Program-made: the position numbers and the translations under genes
Shown here: positions 22,644 to 32,510 of the stretch, in pieces
How positions within the stretch are numbered: the stretch's first letter is position 1
How the letters are laid out: each line of letters starts with the position of its first letter
The notes under the pieces: model-generated
Database searches by the model: none
Told to the model about the DNA's origin: nothing
The model's input: the letters and a program-made list of their open reading frames with translations, nothing else
Assembly: GCA_963666825.2 (NCBI GenBank)
Contig: OY763044.2
Coordinates: forward strand, 62,001 to 126,000
DNA length: 64,000 bases
From: Saccharicrinis sp963666825
GTDB taxonomy: Bacteria; Bacteroidota; Bacteroidia; Bacteroidales; Marinilabiliaceae
Direction: 5' to 3'

Positions 22644-25040
22644 ATGAAGATTCGTTTGATTATTATATTATTTCTGATATTATTTGCAAATGTCGTTAAT
22701 GCACAACAAAGAGTGATAAAGGGTATTGTTAAAGATGCATATTCTAACAACAGCTTGCCGTTTGTTAATATTGTGATTAATAATACGCAAATAGGAACCA
22801 GCTCAGACTTAAACGGTGAATTTGAATTGAAAATTGATAATGAAGAATATATTCAACTAAAATTATCATATATAGGTTATCAATCCTACGTTACAGAGGT
22901 TCTGCATCTTTCAAGCGTAGGTAATAATTACATTGAATTATTAATGCAGCTAGGATCGGAATCATTAAATGAAATTGTAGTTAAACCTTCTTTGTTCCCT
23001 ACTAAAAAGGAAAATCCTGTATCTTTAAAACAAATAGGTATAGACCAGATAGAAAAAAGTGCCGGAGCTAACAGGGATATTTCAAAAGTGATTCAATCAT
23101 TTCCTGGTGTTAGCAGTACTCTGGCTTATAGAAATGATATTCTCGTAAGGGGAGGAGGTCCTTCAGAAAATAAATTTTATATAGATGGAATTGAAATACC
23201 TACCATTAATCATTTTTCAACGCAAGGGTCTACTGGTGGACCTGTTGGAATCCTAAATGTTGATTTTATTCGGCAGGTAGATTTTTATTCTAGTTTATTT
23301 CCTGTATCCAAAAGTAATGCACTAAGTTCAGTGATGGAGTTTAAACAATTGGATGGGAACAGTGAAGGTGCTGATTATAAAGCTGTGCTTGGTGCAAGCG
23401 AATTAGCATTGTCATTATCTTCTCCATTGAATAATAATACAACAATGTTAATGTCGGTTCGCAGATCTTATTTGCAATTTCTGTTTAAGGCTTTGGACCT
23501 TCCTTTTTTACCCACATTTACAGATTTTCAGTTTAAGACCAAAACTAAATTTAACGAAAAGAATGAATTGACGGTATTGGGTTTTGGAGCTATTGATGAT
23601 TTTAAATTAAATAAGGAGTCAGGTACAACTCCTGAGAATCAATACATATTATCTTATGTTCCGGTAATAGAGCAGGAAAGTTATACTGTGGGAGCTAACT
23701 ATAAGCATTTTTTTAATAACGGATATTTGACTGCAATCTTAAGTCGAAATTATTTAAATAATACATCTGTTAAATATCAAGATAATATAAAGGACGATGA
23801 TTATTTGATTTTAGATTATGAATCAAAAGAAATCGAGAATAAATTACGCATAGAGTGGGATAAAATAGAACGTAGAAAGAAATTTAATGCCGGCATACTA
23901 TTAGAAACATCCAACTATTATAATTCTACATATAGAAAACAATTCTTACAAGATGATATTATAGACTTTACCTACAGGTCAGAAATAGATTTTGTTAAGT
24001 ATGGAATGTTTGCTTCTATGGCATCCCCCATATTTAATGAAAATACGAATATTACAATAGGTTTTAGGGGGGATGGAAACTCATATTCAAAAGAGATGTC
24101 TAATTTTCTGGATCAGTTGGGTTTTAGATTTTCGCTGTCACATAAAATATCTTCTGAATTATTATTGAATGGTAGTGTAAGTAGCAATTATCAATTACCT
24201 GCATATACTTCTTTAGGTTTTAGAGATTATAACGGCGTATTAATAAATAAGAAAAATGGCCTTACTTATATTAATGCTATTCATTATGTATTAGGGGTTG
24301 ATTATCAGCCTAATGATTTTACAAAAATTGTAGTAGAGGGATTTTATAAGGATTATTCAGATTATCCTTTTTCAGTTCAGGACTCTGTTTCAATAGCAAG
24401 TAAAGGTTCTGATTTTGAAACAGTAGGTGATGAAGAGTTGGTGCCTATTGGTGAAGGAAGGGCTTATGGAGCTGAATTTATGTTAAGACAAAAGTCAGAT
24501 AAAGGATATCAATATATTCTTTCGTATACATATGTGAGAAGTGAATTTTTGGATGCCAATAATGAATATGTTCCAAGTTCATGGGATAGCAGGCATTTGT
24601 TAACCTTTACATATAATAAAAGTTTAAAAAGAAACTGGGACTTAGGATTAAAATGGAGGTTTGTAGGAGGTTTGCCATATACGCCGGTTGATGAAGATAA
24701 AACTACATTAAAAGTATTTTGGGATGCAAAGGGTAAAGAGTATCTTGATTATAGTAGATTTAATCAGAAACGTTCTGCAAATTTTCATCAATTGGATTTA
24801 CGTGTTGATAAGCAATATAATTTTAAAGGATGGTTGCTGGGGTTTTATATTGATATTCAAAACTTGTATAACTATAAGATTAAGAATCCTGAAAAGTATG
24901 TTGTTGTTCTTGATGAAGTAGGGAATACGATTGTGCAAAATCCTGATAGTAATATTAATGAACAGAGATATGAATTTGATAAAATTAGTACAAGTGAAGG
25001 TACTGTTTTACCAACTTTAGGAATAGTCGTTGAGTTTTAA
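22644..25040 (+). CDS. TonB-dependent outer-membrane receptor with carboxypeptidase-like N-terminal domain
   Basis: About 798 residues from the ATG at 22644, which gives an ideal signal peptide (MKIRLIIILFLILFANVVNA); an ATG seven codons upstream (22623) is the alternative. After the signal comes a CarboxypepD_reg-like domain (about 20-105: IKGIVKDAYSNNSLPFVNIV, TSSDLNGEFEL, LSYIGYQSY), then a plug domain (ISKVIQSFPGVSSTLAYRND, ILVRGGGPSENKFYIDGIEI) and a beta barrel ending in VLPTLGIVVEF with the C-terminal Phe typical of such barrels. It is not of the SusC type and has no SusD partner, so a siderophore, metal complex or peptide is as likely as a sugar. A terminator follows directly. Confidence 0.92.
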   Translation: MKIRLIIILFLILFANVVNAQQRVIKGIVKDAYSNNSLPFVNIVINNTQIGTSSDLNGEFELKIDNEEYIQLKLSYIGYQSYVTEVLHLSSVGNNYIELLMQLGSESLNEIVVKPSLFPTKKENPVSLKQIGIDQIEKSAGANRDISKVIQSFPGVSSTLAYRNDILVRGGGPSENKFYIDGIEIPTINHFSTQGSTGGPVGILNVDFIRQVDFYSSLFPVSKSNALSSVMEFKQLDGNSEGADYKAVLGASELALSLSSPLNNNTTMLMSVRRSYLQFLFKALDLPFLPTFTDFQFKTKTKFNEKNELTVLGFGAIDDFKLNKESGTTPENQYILSYVPVIEQESYTVGANYKHFFNNGYLTAILSRNYLNNTSVKYQDNIKDDDYLILDYESKEIENKLRIEWDKIERRKKFNAGILLETSNYYNSTYRKQFLQDDIIDFTYRSEIDFVKYGMFASMASPIFNENTNITIGFRGDGNSYSKEMSNFLDQLGFRFSLSHKISSELLLNGSVSSNYQLPAYTSLGFRDYNGVLINKKNGLTYINAIHYVLGVDYQPNDFTKIVVEGFYKDYSDYPFSVQDSVSIASKGSDFETVGDEELVPIGEGRAYGAEFMLRQKSDKGYQYILSYTYVRSEFLDANNEYVPSSWDSRHLLTFTYNKSLKRNWDLGLKWRFVGGLPYTPVDEDKTTLKVFWDAKGKEYLDYSRFNQKRSANFHQLDLRVDKQYNFKGWLLGFYIDIQNLYNYKIKNPEKYVVVLDEVGNTIVQNPDSNINEQRYEFDKISTSEGTVLPTLGIVVEF

Positions 25041-25041
25041 A

Positions 25042-25071
25042 AAAAAGGTGCAAAACAATTTGCACCTTTCT
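25042..25071. terminator. Terminator shared by the TonB receptor and the converging small gene
   Basis: AAAGGTGCAAA (about 25045-25055) pairs with TTTGCACCTTT (about 25059-25069). It lies between the two stop codons, 25040 and 25076. Confidence 0.8.
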
Positions 25072-25075
25072 GTGT

Positions 25076-25279
25076 TTAAGGCATTGGAATGCCTAATTCT
25101 TTCTCGATTAATTGAAATAATTCGAAATGGGTTTTGTTTTGGATGGTTCCCAGTGCATAACGTCTTTTTAAAAATCGTTTTACATTGTCATCTTTCCCAT
25201 AGAGGTGTGTGAAGTAATTAATCTTGTGAGTTTCATTAGATTTAAATACTTGGTCGTCGTATTGTTTGTTACGTGCCAT
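25076..25279 (-). CDS. Small conserved-looking protein, function unknown
   Basis: A 67-residue, highly charged protein (MARNKQYDDQVFKSNETHKI...). Its last two thirds (HLYGKDDNVKRFLKRRYALG, then FELFQLIEKELGIPMP) read like a real folded helical protein and not a chance frame. It ends exactly at a terminator that works on this strand and starts 51 bases after the 25330 gene ends, so both may be one transcript. No family recognised. It is short enough that gene callers could miss it. Confidence 0.5.
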   Translation of the reverse strand: MARNKQYDDQVFKSNETHKINYFTHLYGKDDNVKRFLKRRYALGTIQNKTHFELFQLIEKELGIPMP

Positions 25280-25329
25280 AATTAATCTTTTAGGTTTTTT
25301 GATTTTAAGGTTGTATAATATGTTTTTAC

Positions 25330-25734
25330 TTATGCATATTTATTAATAAAATGTGTTTGATAATTGATTCGTCTAATCCAACGAACCGCATCTTTTATAC
25401 TTGGAAAATATTCAAACTTAATTTTTGAGTCAGATATAAGATTTTTAAAAACAGAGCATAAAAAACATTCCCGGTTCTTGCAAACGGATACCGCTATAGT
25501 AACTCTGTCTAAATGTGAACAAGCTTCTTTTATACCAATTGAAACATTGGATAAATTTACATAGTCAACATTTTTAATGCCCTCAGGAACAATAAACAGG
25601 AGATTTAAAGTTCGTGAAATGCTCTTATTATCTTTTAAAAACTCACAAAAATTATAAAATTCAAGTTTTGAAGTTTCTTTTCCAATATATATTTCAATGA
25701 TGTCCCTTGTGTGATTTCTTCTTACTGAGATCAT
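25330..25734 (-). CDS. Unknown protein with SpoIIAA/STAS-like appearance
   Basis: A 134-residue soluble protein. The alternation of a strand (DIIEIYIGKETS), a helix (FYNFCEFLKDNKSI), a strand (NLLFIVPEG), a helix (GIKEACSHLD), a strand (RVTIAVSVCKN) and a C-terminal FPSIKDAVRWI helix resembles SpoIIAA-like/STAS proteins that are common in Bacteroidota; the DAxxWI ending is typical of them. Four Cys in the middle (SVCKNRECFLCSVF plus ACS) are unusual and might bind metal. Ligand and partner unknown. It is followed by the 67-residue gene on the same strand. Confidence 0.6.
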   Translation of the reverse strand: MISVRRNHTRDIIEIYIGKETSKLEFYNFCEFLKDNKSISRTLNLLFIVPEGIKNVDYVNLSNVSIGIKEACSHLDRVTIAVSVCKNRECFLCSVFKNLISDSKIKFEYFPSIKDAVRWIRRINYQTHFINKYA

Positions 25735-25970
25735 AAGTCAATAATTTAGGTTTAAGTATTTAGATTACTGAAATTAATAAAAAAATGAGATATATGTTAG
25801 TTTTGGTACTGTTTTTTTGTTTTTTTACAAAGCTGACTATATTCGTTCTTAAGTTAAAAGTTCAAAACATATACGGTTAATCATTGTATTTTGTTCTATT
25901 AATGCTTAAAATAAATACTTTAGGTTAATCTAATCTTGCGAGGATGTTAACAAAACATCTATTATTTTGA

Positions 25971-25978
25971 TATCTTTG
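25971..25978 (+). promoter_or_regulatory. -7 promoter element for the flavoenzyme/M16 operon
   Basis: TATCTTTG fits TAnnTTTG, 24 bases before the ATG at 26002; the -33 element is weak. Gap 25735-25970 shows nothing else. Confidence 0.5.
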
Positions 25979-26001
25979 CGTGCTCAAAAAATAAAAACAA
26001 T

Positions 26002-26958
26002 ATGGAAAATAAAATAACGTCTTTATTTGGTATTAAATATCCAATAATTCAGGGTGGAATGGTATGGTGTAGTGGATGGAAGCTTGCATCTGCAGTTAGT
26101 AATAATGGAGGTTTAGGATTATTGGGAGCAGGATCAATGTATCCGGATGTGTTGAGAGAACACATTACTAAAATGAAAACTGCTACAGATAAGCCATGGG
26201 GAGTTAATGTTCCATTATTATATCCAAATGTTGATGAATTAATAGATATAATTATTGAAGAAGGAGTAAAGATTGTTTTTACAAGTGCAGGTAATCCGGC
26301 AAAGTTTACTGGTAAATTAAAAGAGCATGGTATTACTGTAGTTCATGTTATTGCTAATAGCAGGTTTGCAAAAAAATGTGAGGATAGTGGCGTGGATGCA
26401 ATTGTGGCTGAAGGCTTTGAAGCAGGTGGACATAACAGTAGAGAGGAAACCACCACTATGGTATTGATTCCTCAAATCAGCAAAGTGACTTCATTGCCAT
26501 TAATTGCTGCCGGTGGAATTGGTTCAGGAAGTGCTATGCTTGCAGCTATGGCGCTTGGTGCAGATGCAGTTCAGGTGGGATCTCGTTTTGCTGCCAGTCG
26601 GGAATCATCTGCTCATCCTGATTTCTTGCAAAAGGTTATTGAAGCTGCAGAGGGAGGTACAGTTTTAACATTAAAGCAATTGGCTCCGGTTCGGTTAATT
26701 CATAATAAATTTTCGGCTCGTGTTGAGGAGGCACAAAAGAAAGGTGCTTCAGTTGAGGAACTTAAAGAGATGTTAGGTAAAGGTCGTGCTAAAATGGGAA
26801 TGTTTTTGGGCGATTTAGATGAGGGTGAATTAGAAATAGGACAGGTTTCGTCTATGATTGATGAAGTAAAATCTGTAAAGGAAATTATCGATGAAATGAT
26901 AGAAGAATATAATTCTATTAAAAGTAATTTATTAGGTAATAGTGCATATCAGTTTTAA
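26002..26958 (+). CDS. Nitronate monooxygenase / FabK-like FMN enzyme
   Basis: A 318-residue TIM-barrel flavoprotein of the 2-nitropropane dioxygenase/FabK family. Visible landmarks are YPIIQGGMVWCSG at the start (FMN site), NNGGLGLLGAGSM, WGVNVPL, the phosphate-binding VAEGFEAGGHN with the family's catalytic-region His, PLIAAGGIGSG, and GADAVQVGSRFAASRES. Members either oxidise toxic alkyl nitronates or act as enoyl-ACP reductases; motifs do not separate these here. The lack of fatty-acid genes nearby leaves the choice open. It leads an operon with two M16 peptidases, starting three bases ahead of the first. Confidence 0.88.
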   Translation: MENKITSLFGIKYPIIQGGMVWCSGWKLASAVSNNGGLGLLGAGSMYPDVLREHITKMKTATDKPWGVNVPLLYPNVDELIDIIIEEGVKIVFTSAGNPAKFTGKLKEHGITVVHVIANSRFAKKCEDSGVDAIVAEGFEAGGHNSREETTTMVLIPQISKVTSLPLIAAGGIGSGSAMLAAMALGADAVQVGSRFAASRESSAHPDFLQKVIEAAEGGTVLTLKQLAPVRLIHNKFSARVEEAQKKGASVEELKEMLGKGRAKMGMFLGDLDEGELEIGQVSSMIDEVKSVKEIIDEMIEEYNSIKSNLLGNSAYQF

Positions 26959-26961
26959 AGA

Positions 26962-28218
26962 ATGATAGAATTTAAAAAGTACAAGCTGGATAATGGATTG
27001 AAATTAATTGTACACAGGGATGAAACAACTCCTTTAGCTGCAGTTAATGTGTTGTATGATGTTGGGGCGAAAGATGAAGATGAAACTAAAACTGGTTTTG
27101 CTCATTTATTTGAACATTTAATGTTTGGAGGTAGTAAGCATATTCCAAACTATGATGAACCATTACAAAAGGTAGGTGGAGATAATAACGCCTGGACTAG
27201 TAATGATTTAACTAATTATTATTTAACTCTGCCAGCTGCAAATTTAGAAACAGGTTTATGGTTGGAATCAGATAGAATGTTGGAACTTGATTTCTCTGAA
27301 GAGTCATTAGAGGTTCAACGAAAAGTGGTTATTGAGGAATATAAACAAAGATATTTGAATCAGCCCTATGGTGATATTCCATTGCTATTAAGACCTTTGG
27401 CTTATAAAGTACATCCTTATAAATGGCCTACAATTGGTGCTGATATAAAGCATATTGAAGATGCTAACTTAGAAGATGTAAAGAAGTTTTTCTATTCGCA
27501 TTATGCGCCAAATAATGCCATTATAAGCATTACCGGTAATGTAGATCCGGATGAGACTTTTGAATTGGTAAAGAAATGGTTTGGAGATATACCTGCCCGC
27601 GATGTTGTTAAGCGACAATTACCTGAGGAGCCAAAACAAACTGAACTAAGGGAGTTGAAAGTAGAAAAGGATGTTCCTTCAGATATGTTTCAAATGGTTT
27701 TTCATATGTGTGGAAGATCGCATAAAGATTATCATACTATAGATTTATTATCAGATGTGCTTTCTAATGGCTCCAGTTCAAGATTATACCAACGGTTAGT
27801 TAAGCAAAAGAAGTATTTTACAGATTTGCATGCATATGTTTCTGGAGATACAGAAAACGGACTTTTTACTTTTGCAGGAAATGTTTCTGATGATGTATCT
27901 GTATATGATGCTGAAAAAGCTATTTGGGAAGAGATTGATCTGATTAAAAAGGATTTAGTTGATGAATATGAACTGCAGAAAGTGAAAAATAAAGTAGAGT
28001 CAACTTTAACATTTTCAGAGATTAATTTCCTGAATAAAGCGATGAATCTGGCGCAATTTGAATTGCTGGGAGATGCAGATGATATTAATAAGGAAGTAGA
28101 GAAGTATCAGAAAGTGACTGCAGAGGATATTCAAAAATGTGCCAATGAAATATTGGTAGAATCTAATTGCTCTAAATTATACTATCTGTCAATTGAAAAG
28201 AAAGGGAAAATATGTTAA
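26962..28218 (+). CDS. M16 family zinc peptidase, catalytic subunit
   Basis: A 418-residue processing-peptidase-like protein with an intact inverted zinc motif, HLFEH (His48, Glu51, His52), and the third zinc-ligand region VVIEEYKQR (Glu125/126). The N-terminal YKLDNGLKLIVHRDETTPLA and GAKDEDETKTGFAH segments are typical. The second half (about 200-418) is the inactive C-terminal M16 domain. No signal peptide, so cytosolic or periplasmic placement is unclear; many Bacteroidota homologs lack one. Its stop codon overlaps the start of the next M16 gene (TAATG), showing coupled translation with the inactive subunit. Together they likely form a heterodimer that degrades peptides. Confidence 0.93.
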   Translation: MIEFKKYKLDNGLKLIVHRDETTPLAAVNVLYDVGAKDEDETKTGFAHLFEHLMFGGSKHIPNYDEPLQKVGGDNNAWTSNDLTNYYLTLPAANLETGLWLESDRMLELDFSEESLEVQRKVVIEEYKQRYLNQPYGDIPLLLRPLAYKVHPYKWPTIGADIKHIEDANLEDVKKFFYSHYAPNNAIISITGNVDPDETFELVKKWFGDIPARDVVKRQLPEEPKQTELRELKVEKDVPSDMFQMVFHMCGRSHKDYHTIDLLSDVLSNGSSSRLYQRLVKQKKYFTDLHAYVSGDTENGLFTFAGNVSDDVSVYDAEKAIWEEIDLIKKDLVDEYELQKVKNKVESTLTFSEINFLNKAMNLAQFELLGDADDINKEVEKYQKVTAEDIQKCANEILVESNCSKLYYLSIEKKGKIC

Positions 28219-29489
28219 TGAGAAAGGAAGCTCCATCGTTTGTTTTACCGATGGGATTGAACATTTTAGATAGTGATAATTTTCAATTAAATAATGGGAT
28301 ACCTGTACATGTCATAAAAGGAGGCTCCCAGGATGTTGTAAAAATAGACTTTATATTTCCAGCCGGTTCTGTACAGGCTCCAAAGCCACTTGTTGCTTCG
28401 TTTACAAATTATTTAATGCAGGAAGGCACCAAAAGTTATTCATCTTCTGAAATTGCAGAAAAAGTTGATTTTTATGGTGCATTTTTAGGTCAGGCAACCA
28501 ACTACCATCATGCACAGATTACTTTGTATGCATTAACAAAGTACCTGCCAGAGGTATTACCAGTAGTTGAAGATATTCTTAAGAATCCTATTTTTACCGA
28601 ACATGAGTTTGATGTGTATCATGCGAAAAAGAAGCAGGATTTTGTGGTTGATTCAGAAAAGGTAAAGGTTTTAGCTTTCAGGAAATCACAGGAAATTCTT
28701 TTTGGAGAGAATCACCCATATGGAAGGGTTGCAAAACTTCATCACTATGATGATATCTGCATCAATGACTTAAGAGAGTTTCATAAATCGCAATATGCAT
28801 CTAATCTGTGTAAAATTATTATTGCAGGAAAACCAGATGAAACATTAACCTCCCAGTTAAATAAATATTTTGGAGGAGATGATTGGAGTAATGATACTGT
28901 TGCAAGTGATGTAATTCCTGAATCTGATGCAGAAAAGGGAAACGAGCATGTTATTATTAAAGATAGTGCTATGCAAAGTGCTATAAGGATAGTTAGACAA
29001 ACGGTTACCAAAGAACATCCGGACTATATGCCATTGATGGTTTTAAATACCCTGCTAGGTGGATATTTCGGATCAAGGTTGATGGCAAATTTAAGGGAAG
29101 AGAAAGGTTTGACTTATGGTATTTCTTCTTATATAACATCTTACCTTAAGGCAGGAGTAATGGGCGTTTCTACTGAAGTTTTATCCGAAAAAAGAGATTT
29201 GGCTGTGGATGAGATTTTTAATGAGATGAAAAGGCTTTGTGATGAGAATGTGTCTGAAGAAGAGCTTACTCGAGTTAAAAATTTTATGTTGGGTGATTTG
29301 ATGAGGAATCTGGATGGACCATTTGCTGTTGCAGAGGCATATAGAGGATTAATGGGATTTGATTTGGATATCGACTTTTTTAAACGCCTAGAAACAACGA
29401 TTGCCAATATAGATCCGGCAAAAATAAAAGATCTTGCAAATAAGTATTTAGTGAAAGAGGATTTTCATATTGTAGTTGCAGGAAAATAG
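28212..29489 (+). CDS. M16 family peptidase, non-catalytic partner subunit
   Basis: A 425-residue M16 homolog. The HxxEH position is absent (the corresponding stretch reads LVASFTNYLMQEGT), so it cannot bind zinc. The family's C-terminal substrate motif is present: GSRLMANLREEKGLTYGISS, where the Arg and Tyr help hold substrate. This split between a zinc subunit and an arginine/tyrosine subunit matches the mitochondrial processing peptidase and the bacterial heterodimeric M16B enzymes. It starts at 28212 or, better coupled, at the ATG at 28218 that shares a base with the upstream stop codon. Confidence 0.92.
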   Translation: MLMRKEAPSFVLPMGLNILDSDNFQLNNGIPVHVIKGGSQDVVKIDFIFPAGSVQAPKPLVASFTNYLMQEGTKSYSSSEIAEKVDFYGAFLGQATNYHHAQITLYALTKYLPEVLPVVEDILKNPIFTEHEFDVYHAKKKQDFVVDSEKVKVLAFRKSQEILFGENHPYGRVAKLHHYDDICINDLREFHKSQYASNLCKIIIAGKPDETLTSQLNKYFGGDDWSNDTVASDVIPESDAEKGNEHVIIKDSAMQSAIRIVRQTVTKEHPDYMPLMVLNTLLGGYFGSRLMANLREEKGLTYGISSYITSYLKAGVMGVSTEVLSEKRDLAVDEIFNEMKRLCDENVSEEELTRVKNFMLGDLMRNLDGPFAVAEAYRGLMGFDLDIDFFKRLETTIANIDPAKIKDLANKYLVKEDFHIVVAGK

Positions 29490-29562
29490 CTTTTTTTTAG
29501 TATTATTGCTAGTTTATTATTAGATTAAATTTTTAAAGGTCGTTATATATCTTTTTTAATTA

Positions 29563-31782
29563 ATGAGCGAAGTTTTGTCCGAAATACAGGAGAATGATAT
29601 CATCAGAAAAGAGTATGAAGCTTTAATAAACTCAAGTCCTCAGTGTCAAACTGAAAAAGGGATTAAGTTGGTTAATAAAGCTTTTGAATTAGCGCGTAAG
29701 GCTCATGCCGGAGTACGTCGTAAATCTGGTGAGCCATATATTTTGCATCCTTTAGCTGTAGCACGAATTGTTACAGAAGAAATTGGATTGGGAAGTACAG
29801 GTGCAGCAGCAGCTTTGCTTCATGATGTTATTGAAGATACTGATTATACATATGAAGATTTAGAAGCTATTTTTGGAAAAAAAGTAGCTTCAATTGTTGA
29901 TGGCTTAACTAAATTATCCGGAGTTTTTGATAAAAATCAATCAGCTCAAGCCGAGAACTTTCGTAAGTTATTGCTTACTATGGTTGAGGATGTCAGGGTA
30001 ATTATTATTAAACTGGCAGACCGTTTGCATAACATGCGAACTCTTGGTTCAATGCCTGAGCATAAGCGATTAAAAATTGCTGGAGAAACATTATTTATGT
30101 ATGCTCCATTGGCCCATCGTTTAGGATTATATGCATTAAAAACGGAGTTAGAAGATCTGAGCTTAAAATATGAACATCCAAATGTATATAAGGATATTGT
30201 TAGTCAGATAGAAACTAAAGAGCAGAAAAATAAAGATCTTCTTGAAAAGTTTACAACTCCAATAAAAGAATCATTAACAAAAGCAGGTGTAGAATTTGAA
30301 TTGAAGTCCAGACCGAAATCTGTATATTCTATATGGAATAAAATGCAGGTTAAGAATATTGCATTGGATGAGATTTATGATGTGTTGGCAATTCGAATTG
30401 TATTTAAGCAAAATGCCTATACCCCTGAAAAAGCTCAATGCTGGAATATTTATTCTCTAATTACTGATATTTATAAACCAAAACCAGATCGTCTCAGGGA
30501 CTGGGTAAGTACTCCAAAGGCAAACGGTTACGAAGCATTGCATGCAACTGTAATGGGACCAGAGGGTAAGTGGGTTGAAATTCAAATAAGAAGTGAGCGA
30601 ATGGATGAGATTGCGGAACGTGGTTTTGCAGCTCATTATAAATATAAAGGTGTTCAGGATAAGGAGTCGGAGTTAGAAAATTGGCTGAACCGTATTAAAG
30701 ATCTTCTTGAGAATCCATCTTCAGATTCATTGGAGTTTTTGGATGATTTTAAATTGAATCTTTTTGCTTCTGAGATTATGATATTTACTCCTAAGGGGGA
30801 AGTGAAGATTATGCCCAAAGGAGCTACAGCTTTAGATTTTGCTTTTGAAATTCATACCAAACTTGGTTATAAATGTATTGGAGCCAAAGTCAATTATAAA
30901 TTGGTTCCGGTTACCTATGAGTTAAAAAGTGGTGATCAGGTTGAGATTCTTACCTCAGAAAAACAGAGTCCTAAATATGAATGGCTAAAAACAGCAGTTA
31001 CAGCGAAGGCAAAAAAAGCCATAAAGGATGCATTTAAAAAGGAAAGGAAAGAAGTTGTTGCCATTGGAGAGAAATTAGTTGAAGAGGCTCTGAATAAGAA
31101 AAAACTAACAACCAATAATCGAATATTAAATAAGCTCTTACGATATCATAACATTGAGAGAAAAGAAGAGCTTTATTTAAAAATAGGAAGTGAAAAAATT
31201 ACTCTCGATAATCTTGATAAAATCTTAAAAGAAAAAACATCGAATAAGTGGATTAAGTATTGGACACTTTCATTTGGTGGCGGTAAAAAAGAGAAACCTG
31301 AACCTCAAAAAATAGATAAAAAGAAGCCTTTTAAATTGTCTGATGATACAGATGCCAGTAATTATATAATTGCCAATTGTTGTAATCCAATACCTGGTGA
31401 TGATGTTGTTGGTTATGTTGATGATGATGAAAAGGTAATACTACATAACAGAAAGTGTCCTGTAGCTATAAAATTAATGTCTAGTCAGGGAAATAAAATT
31501 GTTTCAGCAGACTGGACCACTCACAAACTTCTTTCGTTCTTAGCTATTATTAAACTTACAGGGATTGATCAGATTGGTATCGTAAATAAAATAACCAAGG
31601 TGATTTCAGATGATCAGAATGTTAATATGAGATCAATTCATGTGGAAAGCCATGATGGAATATTTGATGGAATCATTAATCTGTATATTCATAATGTTGA
31701 GGATTTGAATAACCTAATTTATAACCTTATGAAAATCAAGGGTGTTTATACTGTTACTCGTCAGGAAAGAATGCAGAATTAA
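29563..31782 (+). CDS. Bifunctional (p)ppGpp synthetase/hydrolase (Rsh, RelA/SpoT family)
   Basis: A 739-residue stringent-response enzyme that makes and degrades (p)ppGpp. In order: HD hydrolase domain (about 25-180) with ILHPLAVARIV, LLHDVIEDTDYT and KLADRLHNMRTL, all key residues present; synthetase domain (about 230-345) with SRPKSVYSIWNKM, YDVLAIRIV, NGYEALHATVMGP and VEIQIRSERMDEIAERG, also complete; TGS domain (about 390-450); a helical region; a Cys-rich ZFD-type segment (IANCCNPIPGDDVVGYV, HNRKCP); and a C-terminal ACT domain (about 655-735). Both activities look intact, as expected for the single Rsh of a Bacteroidota. It is followed by a fur-type gene and purA. Confidence 0.97.
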   Translation: MSEVLSEIQENDIIRKEYEALINSSPQCQTEKGIKLVNKAFELARKAHAGVRRKSGEPYILHPLAVARIVTEEIGLGSTGAAAALLHDVIEDTDYTYEDLEAIFGKKVASIVDGLTKLSGVFDKNQSAQAENFRKLLLTMVEDVRVIIIKLADRLHNMRTLGSMPEHKRLKIAGETLFMYAPLAHRLGLYALKTELEDLSLKYEHPNVYKDIVSQIETKEQKNKDLLEKFTTPIKESLTKAGVEFELKSRPKSVYSIWNKMQVKNIALDEIYDVLAIRIVFKQNAYTPEKAQCWNIYSLITDIYKPKPDRLRDWVSTPKANGYEALHATVMGPEGKWVEIQIRSERMDEIAERGFAAHYKYKGVQDKESELENWLNRIKDLLENPSSDSLEFLDDFKLNLFASEIMIFTPKGEVKIMPKGATALDFAFEIHTKLGYKCIGAKVNYKLVPVTYELKSGDQVEILTSEKQSPKYEWLKTAVTAKAKKAIKDAFKKERKEVVAIGEKLVEEALNKKKLTTNNRILNKLLRYHNIERKEELYLKIGSEKITLDNLDKILKEKTSNKWIKYWTLSFGGGKKEKPEPQKIDKKKPFKLSDDTDASNYIIANCCNPIPGDDVVGYVDDDEKVILHNRKCPVAIKLMSSQGNKIVSADWTTHKLLSFLAIIKLTGIDQIGIVNKITKVISDDQNVNMRSIHVESHDGIFDGIINLYIHNVEDLNNLIYNLMKIKGVYTVTRQERMQN

Positions 31783-31868
31783 ATATTGTTTTAATTTAGT
31801 CTAAACAATAGTATAATTATTTAGGTAAAATATTTATCTTTAGCCAGCTATTTATAATTGGTTTATTT

Positions 31869-32312
31869 ATGGATAAGGTGAAAACAAAAGAAGTGGTAAA
31901 GAAAATTTTCACTGAGTTTCTGCAAAAGAATGGACACCGCAAAACTCCTGAAAGGTTTGCGATACTTGAGGAAATTTATTCCAGGGATGGTCATTTTGAC
32001 ATTGAGTCTCTATATATTTTTATGAAAAATAAAAATTATAGGGTAAGTAGAGCTACGTTATATAATACGATAGATTTACTATTGGAGTGTAAATTGGTTA
32101 TAAAGCATCAATTTGGTAAAAATATTGCTCAGTTCGAAAAGTCTTTTGAATCTAAACAACATGATCATTTAATATGTACACATTGTGGTAGTGTTATTGA
32201 ATTTTGTGATCCCGGGATTCAGAGTATTCTCAATAATGCCAAAGAGACGATGGACTTTACTGTTTCCCATCATTCTTTATATATTTATGGAGTTTGTAAA
32301 AACTGTCAATAG
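31869..32312 (+). CDS. Fur-family metal-dependent transcriptional regulator
   Basis: A 147-residue winged-helix repressor. DNA-binding half: GHRKTPERFAILEEIYSRDG and YRVSRATLYNTIDLLLECKL. Dimer/metal half: HDHLICTHCGSVIEFCDP (regulatory histidines plus the first structural-zinc CxxC) and GVCKNCQ (second CxxC) at the very end, so the structural zinc site is complete. Whether it senses Fe, Zn or peroxide (PerR) cannot be told. It lies between rsh and purA, an order often seen in Bacteroidota, which does not by itself reveal its regulon. A possible -7 element (TATCTTTA) lies about 30 bases ahead. Confidence 0.92.
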   Translation: MDKVKTKEVVKKIFTEFLQKNGHRKTPERFAILEEIYSRDGHFDIESLYIFMKNKNYRVSRATLYNTIDLLLECKLVIKHQFGKNIAQFEKSFESKQHDHLICTHCGSVIEFCDPGIQSILNNAKETMDFTVSHHSLYIYGVCKNCQ

Positions 32313-32438
32313 ATACTTTCTTTAATTTTCTACAACTGGTTTAACCATATAACTCTCTTAAAACCATATTTTATAGGGGATTGGATAATTGTGTAAAAAA
32401 TATATTAAAAACCATGACATTATCCCATTTTTAATAGT

Positions 32439-32446
32439 TACTTTTG
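32439..32446 (+). promoter_or_regulatory. -7 promoter element for purA
   Basis: TACTTTTG fits TAnnTTTG, 65 bases before the purA ATG. The -33 element is weak. Confidence 0.45.
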
Positions 32447-32510
32447 CTGGTCGAAAAAAATAATCAGACAGAATCTTGCCAGATAATAAAAAAGTTTAAA
32501 ACAATATATA

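Noticed and set aside
25030..25212. 60-residue plus-strand frame overlapping the receptor end
   Set aside because: It crosses the terminator hairpin and is antisense to the better-supported 67-residue gene.
32313..32510. Purine riboswitch before purA
   Set aside because: No recognisable purine-aptamer core or paired terminator is present in the leader; only a -7 promoter element is seen.
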